Notes: generated by a model from the sequence alone, not told the origin. DNA of 64,000 bases from Pseudomonadota bacterium (GCA_020051095.1 JAGVJN010000023.1:1-64000), one strand, 5' to 3'. Counted from the first letter of the stretch, positions 36,978 through 48,650 are shown. Program-made: numbers and translations.

Positions 36978-37478
36978 ATGAAGAAATCGTATCGATACAT
37001 AAAGCACTATTTGCGCAGCTTCTTCTTAACAGAACTGCTAGTTGGTTTGATGCTGACAGTGAAGTATTTCTTTAAGAAAAAAACAACAGTTCAGTTTCCA
37101 GAAGAGCAAACACCCATTTCCCCTCGATTTAGAGGGATGCTCGCTTTACGACGTTACCCAAATGGTGAAGAGCGATGTATTGCGTGCAAATTATGCGAAG
37201 CAATATGCCCTGCATTAGCAATTACAATAGAATCAGAACCTAGAGAAGATGGCTCTCGGAGAACAACACGGTATGATATTGATGTATTTAAATGCATCAA
37301 CTGCGGGTTATGTGAAGAATCTTGTCCGGTGGACTCCATCGTTGTTACACCCATCCATCATTACCATATCAATGAGCGTGGGCAAAACATTATGACAAAA
37401 GAAAAGTTGCTAGCGGTCGGTGATATGATGGAAGCCCGTTTAGCAGAAGATCGTATGCAAGATAAAAAATATCGTTAA
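36978..37478 (+). CDS. nuoI: NADH-quinone oxidoreductase subunit I
   Basis: A 166-residue ferredoxin-like subunit with clusters N6a and N6b. Two [4Fe-4S] motifs are visible: [16 protein letters not shown] and [16 protein letters not shown]. An amphipathic N-terminal segment docks it to the membrane arm. It is 26 nt after nuoH and 10 nt before nuoJ. Confidence 0.98.
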   Translation: MKKSYRYIKHYLRSFFLTELLVGLMLTVKYFFKKKTTVQFPEEQTPISPRFRGMLALRRYPNGEERCIACKLCEAICPALAITIESEPREDGSRRTTRYDIDVFKCINCGLCEESCPVDSIVVTPIHHYHINERGQNIMTKEKLLAVGDMMEARLAEDRMQDKKYR

Positions 37479-37488
37479 TGGGGAAATA

Positions 37489-38130
37489 ATGCACGAATTA
37501 TTCATTCAGGTCGTATTCTACGGTTTTGCAGCACTGGCAGTATTATCTGCTTTGATGGTCATTACCCAAAACAACCCAGTTCGGTGTGTGCTGTTCTTAG
37601 TGTTGACGTTTTTTGCTAGTGCTGGTTTGTGGATCATTGCCCAAGCAGAATTTTTAGCGCTGATTTTGGTGCTCGTCTATGTGGGTGCAGTCATGACATT
37701 ATTCTTATTCGTTGTGATGATGTTAGACATCGAGGTAGAATCCCTCCGAGGTCATTTTGCGCGCTACCTACCTTTCGGACTCATCCTAGTAGCCCTGCTG
37801 GCTGGATTATTGATGATAGCACTACCTTCAAACACCTTTGACAATAGTATTGTTGAAACAAGCCAAGCTGTGACCTACCTTGAGCCGTCGAATGAAGGGG
37901 GAACCCAAGAAGCGTTGTCCAACACCAAGCGGTTAGGCATGGTACTTTACACCGAATATTTGCTCCCTTTTGAAATGGCGGCAATGTTATTACTCGTCGC
38001 TATTGTTGCAGCCATCACCTTAGCCCACACTAACCGTGTTCGCTCGAAGCGGCAGGATATTCGCCAACAGCTGATGACAAGGCGAGAGGATAGGGTGCGG
38101 TTAATGCAAATAAAAAATGATAATAAATAA
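37489..38130 (+). CDS. nuoJ: NADH-quinone oxidoreductase subunit J
   Basis: A 213-residue membrane subunit with five hydrophobic helices. The helix containing [19 protein letters not shown] corresponds to the conserved NuoJ helix 3 with its pi-bulge, important for coupling. The C-terminus is basic ([15 protein letters not shown]). It is 11 nt before nuoK. Confidence 0.95.
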   Translation: MHELFIQVVFYGFAALAVLSALMVITQNNPVRCVLFLVLTFFASAGLWIIAQAEFLALILVLVYVGAVMTLFLFVVMMLDIEVESLRGHFARYLPFGLILVALLAGLLMIALPSNTFDNSIVETSQAVTYLEPSNEGGTQEALSNTKRLGMVLYTEYLLPFEMAAMLLLVAIVAAITLAHTNRVRSKRQDIRQQLMTRREDRVRLMQIKNDNK

Positions 38131-38141
38131 GGATCAATGAG

Positions 38142-38447
38142 ATGATACCTGTCAGTCACTATGTGATTCTATCTTCAATACTGTTTGGATTTAGCTTGGT
38201 TGGCATCATGCTAAATCGTAAAAACATCATTTTGTTGTTAGTTTGCGTTGAATTGATGCTCTTAGCCGTCAATACGAATTTTGTTGCTTTTGCCCATTAT
38301 TATAATTCGGTTGCCGGAGAAGCGTTTGTTTTCTTTATTTTGACCGTTGCTGCCGCTGAAGCAGCGATTGGACTAGCCATTGTCATGTTACTCTATCGAA
38401 ATCGAGGCAACATTGACGTTGATAAACTCAACCATCTAAAAGGTTAA
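38142..38447 (+). CDS. nuoK: NADH-quinone oxidoreductase subunit K
   Basis: A 101-residue subunit with three helices, homologous to MrpC. The two membrane Glu residues needed for proton transfer are in [11 protein letters not shown] and [12 protein letters not shown]. Length is typical. Confidence 0.97.
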   Translation: MIPVSHYVILSSILFGFSLVGIMLNRKNIILLLVCVELMLLAVNTNFVAFAHYYNSVAGEAFVFFILTVAAAEAAIGLAIVMLLYRNRGNIDVDKLNHLKG

Positions 38448-38452
38448 GCAAC

Positions 38453-40426
38453 GTGAATATTGAACATATTACATTGATCATCGTATTGCTCCCACTTGTT
38501 GGAGCGATTTGTGCTGGATTCTTCCGCAATCAAATAGGCCGGGTTGGAGCCCACTCAGTGACTATTGGGTTGGTTTTCATTTCATTTGTTTTGTCATGTT
38601 ATGTTGCCTATCAAGTGCTAACGGGTAACATTGATATTTATAATGGTAATCTGTATGCCTGGGCAAGCGGTGGACAGTTGTTTCCTTACCATTTCCACAT
38701 TGGCTTTTTAATTGATCCCTTAACCGTGGTCATGCTAACCATAGTAACGTTTGTCTCTTTTTTAGTTCATATCTATAGCATCGGCTATATGGCGGATGAT
38801 GATGGCTATCAGCGCTTTTTTAGCTACATATCCTTGTTCACCTTTATGATGTTGATGTTGGTGTCGGCAAATAACTTTTTGCAATTGTTTTTTGGTTGGG
38901 AAGGGGTTGGTCTAGTTTCTTATTTACTGATCAGCTTTTGGTATACCAAAGAATCAGCGATTGCAGGTGGTTTAAAAGCATTCTTGGTGAATAGGGTTGG
39001 TGATTTTGGGTTTATTCTGGGTTTGGGATTAATTCTCGCCTACACCGGCACCCTCGACTACAAAATAGTATTCAACCATGCTCAATCCTTGGCTGGACAG
39101 ACAATCTCATTATTCAATGATCATAGCTGGTCTCTTATCACGGTGATTTGTATATGCTTATTTATCGGAGCTATGGGAAAATCAGCACAAATTCCACTTC
39201 ATGTTTGGCTGCCTGAGTCAATGGAAGGTCCAACACCAATTTCAGCTCTAATCCATGCGGCTACAATGGTTACCGCGGGTGTGTTCATGGTAGCTAGAAT
39301 ATCGCCTCTAATCGAATTATCCACAACGGCGCTGACCTTTGTGCTGGTGATTGGCGCAACAGGCGCTTTATTTACTGGGATTCTTGGTATTGTCATGAAC
39401 GATATAAAGCGTGTGATTGCTTACTCAACTCTATCACAGTTGGGTTACATGATGGTTGCGATGGGTATTTCGGCATACAGCGCTGGTATTTTTCATTTAT
39501 TAACACACGCTTGCTTTAAGGCCTTGCTGTTTTTAGCAGCGGGCTCAGTGATCATTGGCATGCACCATGAACAGGATATGCAGAAGATGGGTGGTTTATG
39601 GAAGAAAATGCCAATTACTTATGTTACCTTTTTGATAGGAAGTCTGGCTTTATGTGCTATCCCACCATTTGCAGGTTTTTATTCAAAAGACACAATTATT
39701 GAGGCCACCCATTTAAGTACCATACCAGGCAGCGGCTATGCTTATTTCTGTGTTGCCATTGGTGCAATGGTGACTGCCTTGTATACCTTTAGAGCGTTCT
39801 TTTTAACATTTCATGGCAAACCGAGGATGGATGAAAAAACATTTGATCATGTTCATGAATCCCCTTGGGTAGTGTGGTTGCCATTGGTGCTATTGGCAAT
39901 CCCTTCCGTCATTCTGGGATATATTCTAATTGGACCGATGCTTTATAACTCACCGACTCTACTGTCAAAATCCATTTTCGTTCTGCCGGAGCATAATGTA
40001 CTTACAACGCTAAAAGAAGAGTTTCACTCCCCACTTTCATCCGCCATCCATGCGTTTAGCAGCGAAATATTCTGGTTAACAGTCAGTGGCATTGTCATAA
40101 CGTGGCTATTGTATATTGTTTATCCGTCAATCCCTGGAAGATTGTCGCACTATTTTTCGGTAATTTATCGAGTGCTTGTTAATAAATATGGGTTCGATGC
40201 ATTTAATGACTTATTTTTTGTCAGGGGTGGCCGTGCAATTGGACAAATATTTTATAAAATTGGCGATAAAATCATGATAGATGGTGTTGTTGTCAATGGT
40301 ACGGGGAAAACAATCCGTTGGTTTGCAGATAAAGGACGGTTATTACAAACTGGGTATCTTTATCATTATGCGACTTTTATGGTTTTGGGATTAATCGTTT
40401 TCTTAATTTGGCTCCTCCTGGGCTAA
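38453..40426 (+). CDS. nuoL: NADH-quinone oxidoreductase subunit L
   Basis: The 657-residue antiporter-like subunit at the far end of the membrane arm, starting at GTG 5 nt after nuoK. The conserved FFGWEGVGLVSYLLI (Glu of the first half-channel), LPESMEGPTPISALIHAATMVTAG and the discontinuous-helix Lys region are present. The C-terminus carries the long lateral-helix segment typical of NuoL. Confidence 0.97.
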   Translation: MNIEHITLIIVLLPLVGAICAGFFRNQIGRVGAHSVTIGLVFISFVLSCYVAYQVLTGNIDIYNGNLYAWASGGQLFPYHFHIGFLIDPLTVVMLTIVTFVSFLVHIYSIGYMADDDGYQRFFSYISLFTFMMLMLVSANNFLQLFFGWEGVGLVSYLLISFWYTKESAIAGGLKAFLVNRVGDFGFILGLGLILAYTGTLDYKIVFNHAQSLAGQTISLFNDHSWSLITVICICLFIGAMGKSAQIPLHVWLPESMEGPTPISALIHAATMVTAGVFMVARISPLIELSTTALTFVLVIGATGALFTGILGIVMNDIKRVIAYSTLSQLGYMMVAMGISAYSAGIFHLLTHACFKALLFLAAGSVIIGMHHEQDMQKMGGLWKKMPITYVTFLIGSLALCAIPPFAGFYSKDTIIEATHLSTIPGSGYAYFCVAIGAMVTALYTFRAFFLTFHGKPRMDEKTFDHVHESPWVVWLPLVLLAIPSVILGYILIGPMLYNSPTLLSKSIFVLPEHNVLTTLKEEFHSPLSSAIHAFSSEIFWLTVSGIVITWLLYIVYPSIPGRLSHYFSVIYRVLVNKYGFDAFNDLFFVRGGRAIGQIFYKIGDKIMIDGVVVNGTGKTIRWFADKGRLLQTGYLYHYATFMVLGLIVFLIWLLLG

Positions 40427-40441
40427 TTCTAAGGTGAGGTT

Positions 40442-41947
40442 ATGCATCATTTGCTCAATCTACTAATTTGGTTACCGATAATCGGTGGTGTTTTTGTTGC
40501 CTTAACTGGCGATGATAAGAATCCAAATATTTCACGTTATCTAACGTTATTTACAATTATTTTGACGCTGCTTATCTGTGTGCCCTTAATGATAGGGTTT
40601 GATCTGAATACATATAGTATGCAGTACATTGATGAAATTCCATGGCTTCCTATGCTGGGTATTAACTATAGTTTAGGTGTTGACGGTTTATCGCTGCTCA
40701 TGATTGTGCTTTCAATTTTTACCAATTTGATTGTGGTCTTAGCCACATGGACGGGAATTGATAAACGGGTATCACAATATATGGCTGCATTTTTAATTAT
40801 GCAGGGCTTACTCGTTGGAATTTTCTCTGCATTGGATGCCATTGTCTTCTATATTTTCTTCGAGGCAACCTTAATTCCAATGTATTTAATCATTGGAATA
40901 TGGGGTTCTGATAATCGCGTGTATGCAGCAATCAAGTTTTTCTTATTCACGTTTATTGGCTCTGTATTATTGCTTGCTGCATTTTTGTATTTGGGTTATA
41001 ACGCAGGTTCCTTCAAAATCGAGTCGCTTTATGCAATTAAGTTAAGCCTATCGGTCCAAACACTCATTTTCATTGCCTTTTTCTTTGGTTTTGCAATTAA
41101 AATCCCGATGTTTCCAGTGCACACCTGGTTGCCGGATGCTCACACGGAAGCGCCGGCGGGTGGTTCTATTGTTCTGGCGGCGATTTTATTAAAACTCGGC
41201 GCCTATGGTTTTATCCGTTTTGCTTTACCAATCGTACCCGATGCATGCAAACATTTTGCTTGGTTTATGATAGCGCTTTCCTTGATTGCCATCGTCTACA
41301 TTGGACTCGTTGCCATCGTTCAACGTGATATGAAGAAATTGATTGCCTATTCGTCAATTTCCCATATGGGATTTGTCACGCTAGGCTGTTTTGGAATCTT
41401 TGCTGTGGCCTCTCATTCGGGTTTAAGTCAAGCCGGGTTATTGCTCGAAGGTGCTATCATGGTCATGATTTCACATGCGTTTGTCTCAAGCGGATTATTT
41501 GCGGGCGTAGGCTATATCTATGACAGGATGCATACTCGGGATATTCAACAGTTTGGTGGCGTGATTACAACCATGCCGATATTTGCCACCTTTATGATGC
41601 TATTTGCCATGGCCAATGCCGGTTTACCAGGCACATCCGGATTTGTTGGGGAGTTCATGGTAATCCTCGGCAGTATGAAAATTGGGTTTTGGGTAGCATT
41701 TTGGGCTGCAATGACATTGATATTGGGGGCAGCATACACATTATGGATGTATAAACGAGTGATTTTTGGCCCCGTAACAAACGAAAAAGTTAAAAAATTA
41801 AAAGATCTCAACGGGTTTGAAAGCGCAGCTTTTATCCTTCTGGCGGTAATGGTGATCGCAATGGGCGTCTATCCAAAACCAATGTTAAATTATGTGCATC
41901 AGACGGTCAGCCATACGTTAGCTGAAGCTGATAAATCAAAATCATAA
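40442..41947 (+). CDS. nuoM: NADH-quinone oxidoreductase subunit M
   Basis: A 501-residue antiporter-like proton-pumping subunit with about fourteen helices. Key features are the FFEATLIPMYLIIG segment with its essential Glu, LPDAHTEAPAGGSIVLA, and the Lys/His helices downstream (RDMKKLIAYSSISHMGF). It is 15 nt after nuoL. Confidence 0.97.
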   Translation: MHHLLNLLIWLPIIGGVFVALTGDDKNPNISRYLTLFTIILTLLICVPLMIGFDLNTYSMQYIDEIPWLPMLGINYSLGVDGLSLLMIVLSIFTNLIVVLATWTGIDKRVSQYMAAFLIMQGLLVGIFSALDAIVFYIFFEATLIPMYLIIGIWGSDNRVYAAIKFFLFTFIGSVLLLAAFLYLGYNAGSFKIESLYAIKLSLSVQTLIFIAFFFGFAIKIPMFPVHTWLPDAHTEAPAGGSIVLAAILLKLGAYGFIRFALPIVPDACKHFAWFMIALSLIAIVYIGLVAIVQRDMKKLIAYSSISHMGFVTLGCFGIFAVASHSGLSQAGLLLEGAIMVMISHAFVSSGLFAGVGYIYDRMHTRDIQQFGGVITTMPIFATFMMLFAMANAGLPGTSGFVGEFMVILGSMKIGFWVAFWAAMTLILGAAYTLWMYKRVIFGPVTNEKVKKLKDLNGFESAAFILLAVMVIAMGVYPKPMLNYVHQTVSHTLAEADKSKS

Positions 41948-41963
41948 ATAGTGAGACTGTTCA

Positions 41964-43409
41964 ATGGCAAACATACTTGGCAACTTTCATCTCGCATTAC
42001 CTGAAATTGTATTATTAATCACAGCATGTATTGCACTTGTGTACTCATTATTTTCGAGTGACAGTAAACAAATCGGAACAATCGTCATCGCCGCAATAGG
42101 GCTTATTGTTTCAACTGCAATCAATATCCTTTTTATAGGGGACTACAAATATCTGGTCTTTTATAATTTATTTGTGTCCGATGATTTGGCTAATGTGATG
42201 AAAGTATTTATCCAAATTAGTGTGTTGCTCTCCCTCCTCTACTCCACTCGTTTTATGCAAGATAATAAAATTCAGATTGGGGACTATACGGTATTGGCAC
42301 TATTCGCAACGATTGGCATGATGGTCATGGTGTCGGCCTATTCTTTGATAACGGTTTACATGGGATTAGAATTATTATCGCTACCACTCTATGCAATGAC
42401 GGCGATACAACGGACGAATGATGATGCCTCAGAGTCGGCTTTGAAGTATTTTGTCATGGGTGCAATAGCCTCAGGCATGATGCTATACGGCATGTCGTTG
42501 TTATATGGTGCAACGGGCTTTTTGCAGTTCGATCAATTATCGATGGCAATCAATAATAACTATCAGAGTCAAGCGGGGCTGTTATCGTTTGCATTGGTAT
42601 TTATTATCGCGGGATTAGGCTTTAAATTAGCAGCCGTTCCTTTTCACATGTGGGCCCCTGATGTGTATGATGGTGCGCCAACTGCTGTCACACTTTTTAT
42701 CAGTGCTGGCCCGAAAATCGCGGCGATGGGGATTACATTTCGAATTTTAACCATCGCATTGCCCAATATCACGCCCCAATGGCAGCAATTGTTAATCGTC
42801 ATGGCAATCTTGTCCACAGGGATTGGTAATTTACTTGCGATAGCGCAGGTCAATATTAAACGTATGTTAGCTTATTCTGCTATTTCCCATATTGGCTATG
42901 CCCTATTTGGGATAATTGCTGCAACGGCTGCTGGTTATGCCGCATCATTATACTATATTGTTACCTATGCACTGATGTCTGCTGCCGCATTTGGCATACT
43001 CGTCCTGATGTCGAATCAAGGTGTTAATGTTCATTTAATTGATGATTTAAAAGGGTTGAATAAACGAAGTCCTTGGCTTGCTTTTTTGATGTTACTTGTG
43101 ATGTTTTCCATGGCAGGCGTTCCCCCTTTAGTCGGGTTCTTTACAAAGATGCTAGTCCTTAAAGCACTGATTGATGTTCAATTAACATGGATAGCTGTTG
43201 TCGGTTTGTTATTCGCAGTAATCGGTGCCTTTTACTATCTTCGAGTCGTCAAAGTGATGTATTTTGATGTGCCCAGCACTGAGAAGGCAATTTCCATCAA
43301 TAAAGGGATGATGGTTTTGTATTCGATTAATTGCCTGTCACTTTTGTATTTTGGCTTATTTCCTTCTGGACTAATCAACATGTGTGTGCGTGCCTTCCAA
43401 GGATTTTAA
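41964..43409 (+). CDS. nuoN: NADH-quinone oxidoreductase subunit N
   Basis: The 481-residue third antiporter-like subunit and last gene of the operon. The segment [14 protein letters not shown] carries the NuoN Glu. [19 protein letters not shown] and [19 protein letters not shown] are conserved. A 20-bp perfect inverted repeat starts 10 nt after the stop and probably marks the transcript end. Confidence 0.97.
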   Translation: MANILGNFHLALPEIVLLITACIALVYSLFSSDSKQIGTIVIAAIGLIVSTAINILFIGDYKYLVFYNLFVSDDLANVMKVFIQISVLLSLLYSTRFMQDNKIQIGDYTVLALFATIGMMVMVSAYSLITVYMGLELLSLPLYAMTAIQRTNDDASESALKYFVMGAIASGMMLYGMSLLYGATGFLQFDQLSMAINNNYQSQAGLLSFALVFIIAGLGFKLAAVPFHMWAPDVYDGAPTAVTLFISAGPKIAAMGITFRILTIALPNITPQWQQLLIVMAILSTGIGNLLAIAQVNIKRMLAYSAISHIGYALFGIIAATAAGYAASLYYIVTYALMSAAAFGILVLMSNQGVNVHLIDDLKGLNKRSPWLAFLMLLVMFSMAGVPPLVGFFTKMLVLKALIDVQLTWIAVVGLLFAVIGAFYYLRVVKVMYFDVPSTEKAISINKGMMVLYSINCLSLLYFGLFPSGLINMCVRAFQGF

Positions 43410-43418
43410 TGCATAGTC

Positions 43419-43475
43419 TATACCCGTGATCGTTCAAAAAGCAGAAAACTCGCTATTTGAACGATCACGGGTATA
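43419..43475. repeat. 20-bp perfect inverted repeat after nuoN
   Basis: TATACCCGTGATCGTTCAAA (43419-43438) and its exact reverse complement (43456-43475) flank a 17-nt loop. There is no T-tract. The right arm recurs with one mismatch at 52715-52734, so this is a member of a dispersed palindromic repeat. By position it may end or stabilise the nuo mRNA. Confidence 0.88.
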
Positions 43476-43618
43476 TATGCTGTTTAGCATGAGAGACGTG
43501 ACCTAAAAATAGAATCTAGACTAATTTTTTTATACAGTGAATCAAACTGTAAATGCCACAAGGTACACTTGATCAAAGCCCAATCTAGTTTTAATTTTAA
43601 ATTAAACCGAGTATTTAC

Positions 43619-43647
43619 TTGATTTTGCCTCGATGAAATCGTATAAT
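43619..43647 (+). promoter_or_regulatory. Sigma-70 promoter of tRNA-fMet / rimP operon
   Basis: TTGATT (43619-43624), a 17-nt spacer and a perfect TATAAT (43642-43647). The tRNA begins 13 nt after the -10, so transcription starts just before the tRNA. Confidence 0.85.
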
Positions 43648-43659
43648 TCGTGCAATTGA

Positions 43660-43736
<77 letters not shown>

Positions 43737-43742
43737 CATATC

Positions 43743-43764
43743 AAACCCCTTTATGGGGTTTTTT
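43743..43764 (+). terminator. Intrinsic terminator/attenuator after tRNA-fMet
   Basis: AAACCCC / GGGGTTT with a 5-nt loop followed by a T-run. It lies between the tRNA and rimP, so it probably lets only part of the tRNA transcription continue into the rimP-nusA-infB genes. Confidence 0.8.
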
Positions 43765-43822
43765 ATTACCCTAAATTTTATGCAGAACACTATGATGTTC
43801 TGTGGATTTGATGGAAATTGGG

Positions 43823-44269
43823 ATGATCGATAAAAAGCTTGAAGAGCAAATAGCCTCAATCGTCGAACATTGTGGATACCAACTTTGGCATTGTGATTAT
43901 TTACCACAAGGGAAACACTCGATATTGAGGGTTTTTATCGACCACGCTAATGGTGTTGGCCTGGGCGCATGTGAGCAGGTATCAAGGCAAATAAGCGCTT
44001 ATTTGGATGTGGAGGACCCCATCTCAGGCTCTTATAGTCTTGAGGTATCTTCACCAGGATGGCCAAAGCCATTATATAAAGCGGCGCATTATCGTCAGTT
44101 TATTGGCAGAACAGTCGACGTGAAGGTGATGCAACCAATTGATAAAACAAGAAAATTTAATGGGATTATTGAGGCATTGGATGAGAACGCTAATCTAATA
44201 TTGAAATTAGATAATGGTATACTCTCCATCGCACTTTCTAACATTGTAAAAGCGCAATTGACTGACTAA
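43823..44269 (+). CDS. rimP: Ribosome maturation factor RimP
   Basis: 148 residues from the ATG at 43823 (MIDKKLEEQIAS), with GGA 7 nt upstream; in-frame starts at 43802 (GTG) and 43811 (ATG) are possible. The protein has the RimP pattern: an N-terminal domain with GYQLWHCDYLPQGKHSILRVFID and VEDPISGSYSLEVSSPGWPKPL, then a C-terminal SH3-like domain. It assists 30S subunit maturation. It is first in the rimP-nusA-infB-rbfA-truB-rpsO-pnp series, 10 nt before nusA. Confidence 0.93.
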   Translation: MIDKKLEEQIASIVEHCGYQLWHCDYLPQGKHSILRVFIDHANGVGLGACEQVSRQISAYLDVEDPISGSYSLEVSSPGWPKPLYKAAHYRQFIGRTVDVKVMQPIDKTRKFNGIIEALDENANLILKLDNGILSIALSNIVKAQLTD

Positions 44270-44279
44270 AGAGGCAACT

Positions 44280-45758
44280 ATGAGTAAAGAATTGTTATTG
44301 GTCGCTGAAGCACTTTCAAACGAAAAAGGCGTCAGCAAAGAGGTTGTATTGGAAGCAATACAAGCCGCCCTTGAGTCAGCCACAAAAAAACTAAGTGTTG
44401 AAGATATCGCCGTCAGGGTTAAATTGGATCATAAAACGGGTGACTATGAAACGTATCGCTATTGGGACGTAGTGGAAAATGACGAGTTGGTTTCACCCGA
44501 CAGGGAAATCCCATTAGACGAAGCGGTTAAGCGAGACCCTAACCTTAAAGTTGGTGAAAGAATTGAAGAGCCAATGGCATCCATTGAGTTTGGCCGAATT
44601 GCTGCCCAGTCAGCACGCCAGGTAATTATCAATACAGTGCGTAATGCAGAAAGGCAACAGATCATCGACCAGTATCGTTCCAAAATCGGTCAATTGGTTC
44701 ATGGGACAGTGAAAAAAGTAACACGAGATAGCATTATCGTTGATCTGGGGAGCAAAGCTGAGGCAATTATGCCAAGATCTGAAATATTGCCAAATGAAAT
44801 ATTTCGAATCAATGATCGCGTTCGCGCCTATCTCTATGATATTGTGGAGCAACCACGAGGACCACAAATATATCTTAGCCGAAATAGGAAGGAAATGTTG
44901 ATGGAACTATTTCGAATTGAGGTGCCAGAAATTGGCGAAAACATCATTGATCTAAAAGCTGCGGCTAGAGAGCCTGGTGTTCGTGCCAAAATTGCAGTTA
45001 AAACCAATGATGGTCGAATCGATCCCGTTGGGGCATGCGTTGGTATGCGTGGAGCTCGGGTCCAAGCTGTGTCGAATGAGCTAGCAGGTGAGCGAGTCGA
45101 TATTGTTTTATGGGATGATAACCCCGCACAATTCGTCATTAATGCGATGGCACCAGCTGAAATTGCATCCATTATCATCGATGAAGATAGTAAAACAATG
45201 GATTTAGCTGTTGAGCCTGAGCAATTATCGCAAGCAATTGGTCGAAGTGGCCAAAATGTGCGATTAGCCAGCCAGTTGACTGGTTGGACGCTGAATGTAA
45301 TGACCACGGAAGATTTCGAGAAGAAAAACAAAGAAGAAACCGATAAAGTGGTTGAGATGTTCGTTGAATCATTGGATGTTGATGCAGAAATTGCTGCGGT
45401 TTTAGTGGCTTATGGGTTTTCGACTTTGGAAGAATTAGCCTACGTCCCGCGCGAAGAATTAGCTGGCATTGAAGAATTCGATGATGAAATCATTGATGAA
45501 CTGCGCAATCGCGCCAATGATACACTGTTGACTAAAGCTTTAACTTCGGGTGGTGAATTATCAGGAACGCCCGACGATTCGCTATTAACGATGGAAGGCA
45601 TGACCAATGAGCTTGCGATGAAGTTAGCGTCTAAGGGTATAACGACCATGGAGGATTTAGCTGAACAGTCTGTCGACGAAGTTCTCGAAATTGAAGATAT
45701 CGGTTCAGAAAAAGCGGCGGCATTAATTATGAAAGCTCGTGAGCCTTGGTTCAAGTAG
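44280..45758 (+). CDS. nusA: Transcription termination/antitermination factor NusA
   Basis: 492 residues, close to E. coli NusA. The order is: N-terminal RNA-polymerase-binding domain (MSKELLLVAEALSNEKGV), S1 domain (~135-200), two KH domains with GACVGMRGARVQAV and EQLSQAIGRSGQNVRLAS, and two acidic C-terminal helix-hairpin repeats. It controls pausing, termination and antitermination. The gap to infB is 261 nt, unusually long for this operon. Confidence 0.98.
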   Translation: MSKELLLVAEALSNEKGVSKEVVLEAIQAALESATKKLSVEDIAVRVKLDHKTGDYETYRYWDVVENDELVSPDREIPLDEAVKRDPNLKVGERIEEPMASIEFGRIAAQSARQVIINTVRNAERQQIIDQYRSKIGQLVHGTVKKVTRDSIIVDLGSKAEAIMPRSEILPNEIFRINDRVRAYLYDIVEQPRGPQIYLSRNRKEMLMELFRIEVPEIGENIIDLKAAAREPGVRAKIAVKTNDGRIDPVGACVGMRGARVQAVSNELAGERVDIVLWDDNPAQFVINAMAPAEIASIIIDEDSKTMDLAVEPEQLSQAIGRSGQNVRLASQLTGWTLNVMTTEDFEKKNKEETDKVVEMFVESLDVDAEIAAVLVAYGFSTLEELAYVPREELAGIEEFDDEIIDELRNRANDTLLTKALTSGGELSGTPDDSLLTMEGMTNELAMKLASKGITTMEDLAEQSVDEVLEIEDIGSEKAAALIMKAREPWFK

Positions 45759-46019
45759 GATAACCAAGATGAAACAATATATGATTTAGGGTAACCGCAT
45801 TTGCAGCCATGAAAAAAATTCGATAAGAAACCCTAGGCTGGCATCTGCTAACCTGCACCTGTTAAGATAGAGAGTTGTGGTGAATACAACAATTAATAAC
45901 AATAGGAAAGTGGGATTTGTAAACTACCCGAAAATAGATTTAGACCGGCGGTTGAGGAATGATATAAGACTATCTTTACTGACCGGAATAACCAGTTAAG
46001 CGTTTAGGGGATTAAAAAT

Positions 46020-48650
46020 ATGGCAGATGTAACAGTTAGACAATTAGCACAACAAGTGGGGATCCCCGTTGAACGTCTATTGATGCAACTGAATGAAGCG
46101 GGTGTGAGCATTGACTCAGAAAATGCTTCGGTCACTGAAGATCAAAAAAAGACATTATTGAACTATATCAAGTCAGGGGGCGTTGCTGGTGCAGGTAAAG
46201 CGCCCAGCAAAATCACATTACGGCGTAAGAGCGTGAGCACGGTTACGCTGGGACAAACCCATACCACAGGCGCAAAAACCCACTCACCTGGTAAAACAAT
46301 CAACGTTGAAGTACGCAAAAAACGTACCTACGTTCAACGACCAACTGAGATAGATGAGCCAGAAGAAATTAAGCAAGTTGAAGATATTATTGAAGGGAGT
46401 GCGAATGAGCATGCCGAACTAGCTCAAGAAGAAATGGCAACGGAAACGGTTGTTGCCGATCAGGCAAAGGATAAAGAGGAGACATTGCTTGAGGTAAGCG
46501 AGGAATCCAAAGAAACAGCTGTTGAAGATGCATCGGGGCAAGAGGTAGTCGAAGCAGAAGCCAGTGATTCTGAGACGCCTGGAGCAGTTGCTTATGAGGA
46601 AGCTCCACAAGCGGAAGAGCCAAGCATTGGGGAGCCTGTGGTTGAAGCGTCTGAGCCAGCTGAAACCGATAAATCGCATCGAAAAGAGGGCGATAAAAGC
46701 AGAGCGGACCATAAAAAATCGCGCAAAAAAGCCAAACATCATGGTCGAGATGAAGATGATGATGATTTTGAAATTCCGTTTAAAGGCAAACGCCATAAAG
46801 GCAAAAAGCGAAAGCATTTAGACAATGAAAAATCTGAAAAACTACGCCAGGCAGAAGAGTCACTGACTCAAGGTTTTGCAATGCCGACAGCGCCAATGGT
46901 TCGAGAAGTGCATGTCCCTGAAACCATCACGGTTGCAGAGCTTGCCAAGCGAATGTCAGTCAAAGCGGCTGAATTAATTAAAGCACTCATGGGATTAGGT
47001 GCAATGGCTACTATTAACCAGGTCATTGATCAGGACACGGCAATTATTTTAGTCGAGGAAATGGGGCATAAACCCGTCGTATTAAAAGCAGATGCCATTG
47101 AAGATAGGCTAGGCGATTCAATCAATCTAGGAAGCAATGTTGTTGAAAGAGCGCCCGTTGTAACAATCATGGGACACGTTGATCATGGCAAAACATCCTT
47201 GCTTGATTATATTCGACGAACCAAAGTGGCATCTGGTGAAGCTGGCGGTATTACGCAACATATCGGTGCTTACCATGTGACCACACCAAAAGGCGAAATT
47301 ACATTCCTAGACACACCCGGTCACGCAGCATTTACCGCCATGCGTGCACGCGGTGCCCAAGCCACAGATATTGTTATTCTCATTGTGGCTGCCGATGATG
47401 GTGTTAAACCTCAAACCATTGAAGCAATTAAACATGCTAAGGCCGCAGAGGTGCCAATAATTGTCGCAGTTAATAAAATGGATAAGCCAGAAGCGGATCC
47501 AGACAGAGTTATGAATGAATTATCGGCTCATGAAGTTATTCCTGAAGCTTGGGGTGGAGACACCATGTTTGTCAAAATATCAGCTAAATCAGGATTAGGG
47601 ATTGATGAGTTATTAGATGCCGTTTTACTACAGTCCGAGGTATTGGAGTTGACAGCGTCCACAGACGGTTCTGCAAAAGGCGTTGTTATTGAGTCACGAT
47701 TAGACAAAGGCCGAGGTCCAGTGGCTACTGTGTTGGTGCAGAGTGGCACGCTTCATAAGGGAGATATTTTATTAGCTGGGTTCCAGTATGGTCGCGTACG
47801 GGCTTTAGTTAGTGATAACGGATCGCTAGTCGATGAGGCGGGGCCTTCCATTCCAGTTGAAGTCTTGGGATTATCATCAGTGCCCCATGCTGGTGATGAG
47901 GCAATCGTTGTTTCAGACGAGAAAAAGGCACGCGAAGTCGCTTTGTTCCGGCAAGGAAAATTCCGCGATGTGAAGCTAGCTCGCCGTCAAAAGAATACGC
48001 TAGAAGGTATTTTCGAAAATATGGCCGATGCAGATGTGAAGACCCTCAACATTGTATTAAAGGCCGATGTTCAAGGATCGGTTGAAGCGATTTCTGATGC
48101 ATTGGTGAAACTGTCAACGGATGAAATCAAGGTGGAAGTTGTTTCCAACGGTGTGGGCGGAATTACGGAATCCGATGTGAATTTAGCATTAGCATCGGAA
48201 GCTATTTTGATCGGGTTCAACGTGCGTGCAGATGGGGGCGCTAAAAAATTAGCAGAGGCAGAGGAAGTTCCATTACATTACTACAGCGTCATATATGACA
48301 TTGTTGATCAAATTAAAGCAGCTATGAGTGGTATGCTTTCCCCACAATTTATAGAAGAAATTGTTGGAATTGCCGAAGTTCGAGATGTTTTCCGCTCACC
48401 TAAATTAGGCGCTATCGCAGGTTGTATGGTGGTTGAAGGCGTGGTTAAGCGAAATAATCCAATTCGCGTATTGCGTGATAATGTCGTGATTTATGAAGGC
48501 ACACTTGAATCTCTAAGACGCTTTAAAGATGATGTACTTGAAGTTCGTCAAGGAACCGAGTGTGGTATCGGTGTGAAAAATTATAATGATGTGAAGCCAG
48601 GCGACCAAATAGAAGTCTATGAAACCGTTGAAGTGAAACGTACAATATGA
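46020..48650 (+). CDS. infB: Translation initiation factor IF-2
   Basis: An 876-residue GTPase that delivers fMet-tRNA to the 30S subunit. The N-terminal IF2N motif ([16 protein letters not shown]) is followed by a long Glu/Ala-rich linker and a Lys/His-rich basic patch (about residues 220-275). A second IF2N ([18 protein letters not shown]) follows. The G domain begins at residue ~385 ([14 protein letters not shown]), then DTPGHAAF and NKMDKPEA. Domains II-IV complete it. It overlaps rbfA by 4 nt (ATGA). Confidence 0.98.
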   Translation: MADVTVRQLAQQVGIPVERLLMQLNEAGVSIDSENASVTEDQKKTLLNYIKSGGVAGAGKAPSKITLRRKSVSTVTLGQTHTTGAKTHSPGKTINVEVRKKRTYVQRPTEIDEPEEIKQVEDIIEGSANEHAELAQEEMATETVVADQAKDKEETLLEVSEESKETAVEDASGQEVVEAEASDSETPGAVAYEEAPQAEEPSIGEPVVEASEPAETDKSHRKEGDKSRADHKKSRKKAKHHGRDEDDDDFEIPFKGKRHKGKKRKHLDNEKSEKLRQAEESLTQGFAMPTAPMVREVHVPETITVAELAKRMSVKAAELIKALMGLGAMATINQVIDQDTAIILVEEMGHKPVVLKADAIEDRLGDSINLGSNVVERAPVVTIMGHVDHGKTSLLDYIRRTKVASGEAGGITQHIGAYHVTTPKGEITFLDTPGHAAFTAMRARGAQATDIVILIVAADDGVKPQTIEAIKHAKAAEVPIIVAVNKMDKPEADPDRVMNELSAHEVIPEAWGGDTMFVKISAKSGLGIDELLDAVLLQSEVLELTASTDGSAKGVVIESRLDKGRGPVATVLVQSGTLHKGDILLAGFQYGRVRALVSDNGSLVDEAGPSIPVEVLGLSSVPHAGDEAIVVSDEKKAREVALFRQGKFRDVKLARRQKNTLEGIFENMADADVKTLNIVLKADVQGSVEAISDALVKLSTDEIKVEVVSNGVGGITESDVNLALASEAILIGFNVRADGGAKKLAEAEEVPLHYYSVIYDIVDQIKAAMSGMLSPQFIEEIVGIAEVRDVFRSPKLGAIAGCMVVEGVVKRNNPIRVLRDNVVIYEGTLESLRRFKDDVLEVRQGTECGIGVKNYNDVKPGDQIEVYETVEVKRTI

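Noticed and set aside
46387-46817. Open frames on the minus strand opposite the infB linker
   Set aside because: Shadows of the repetitive Glu/Ala/Lys-rich IF2 linker; no ribosome-binding site and the plus-strand gene is certain.
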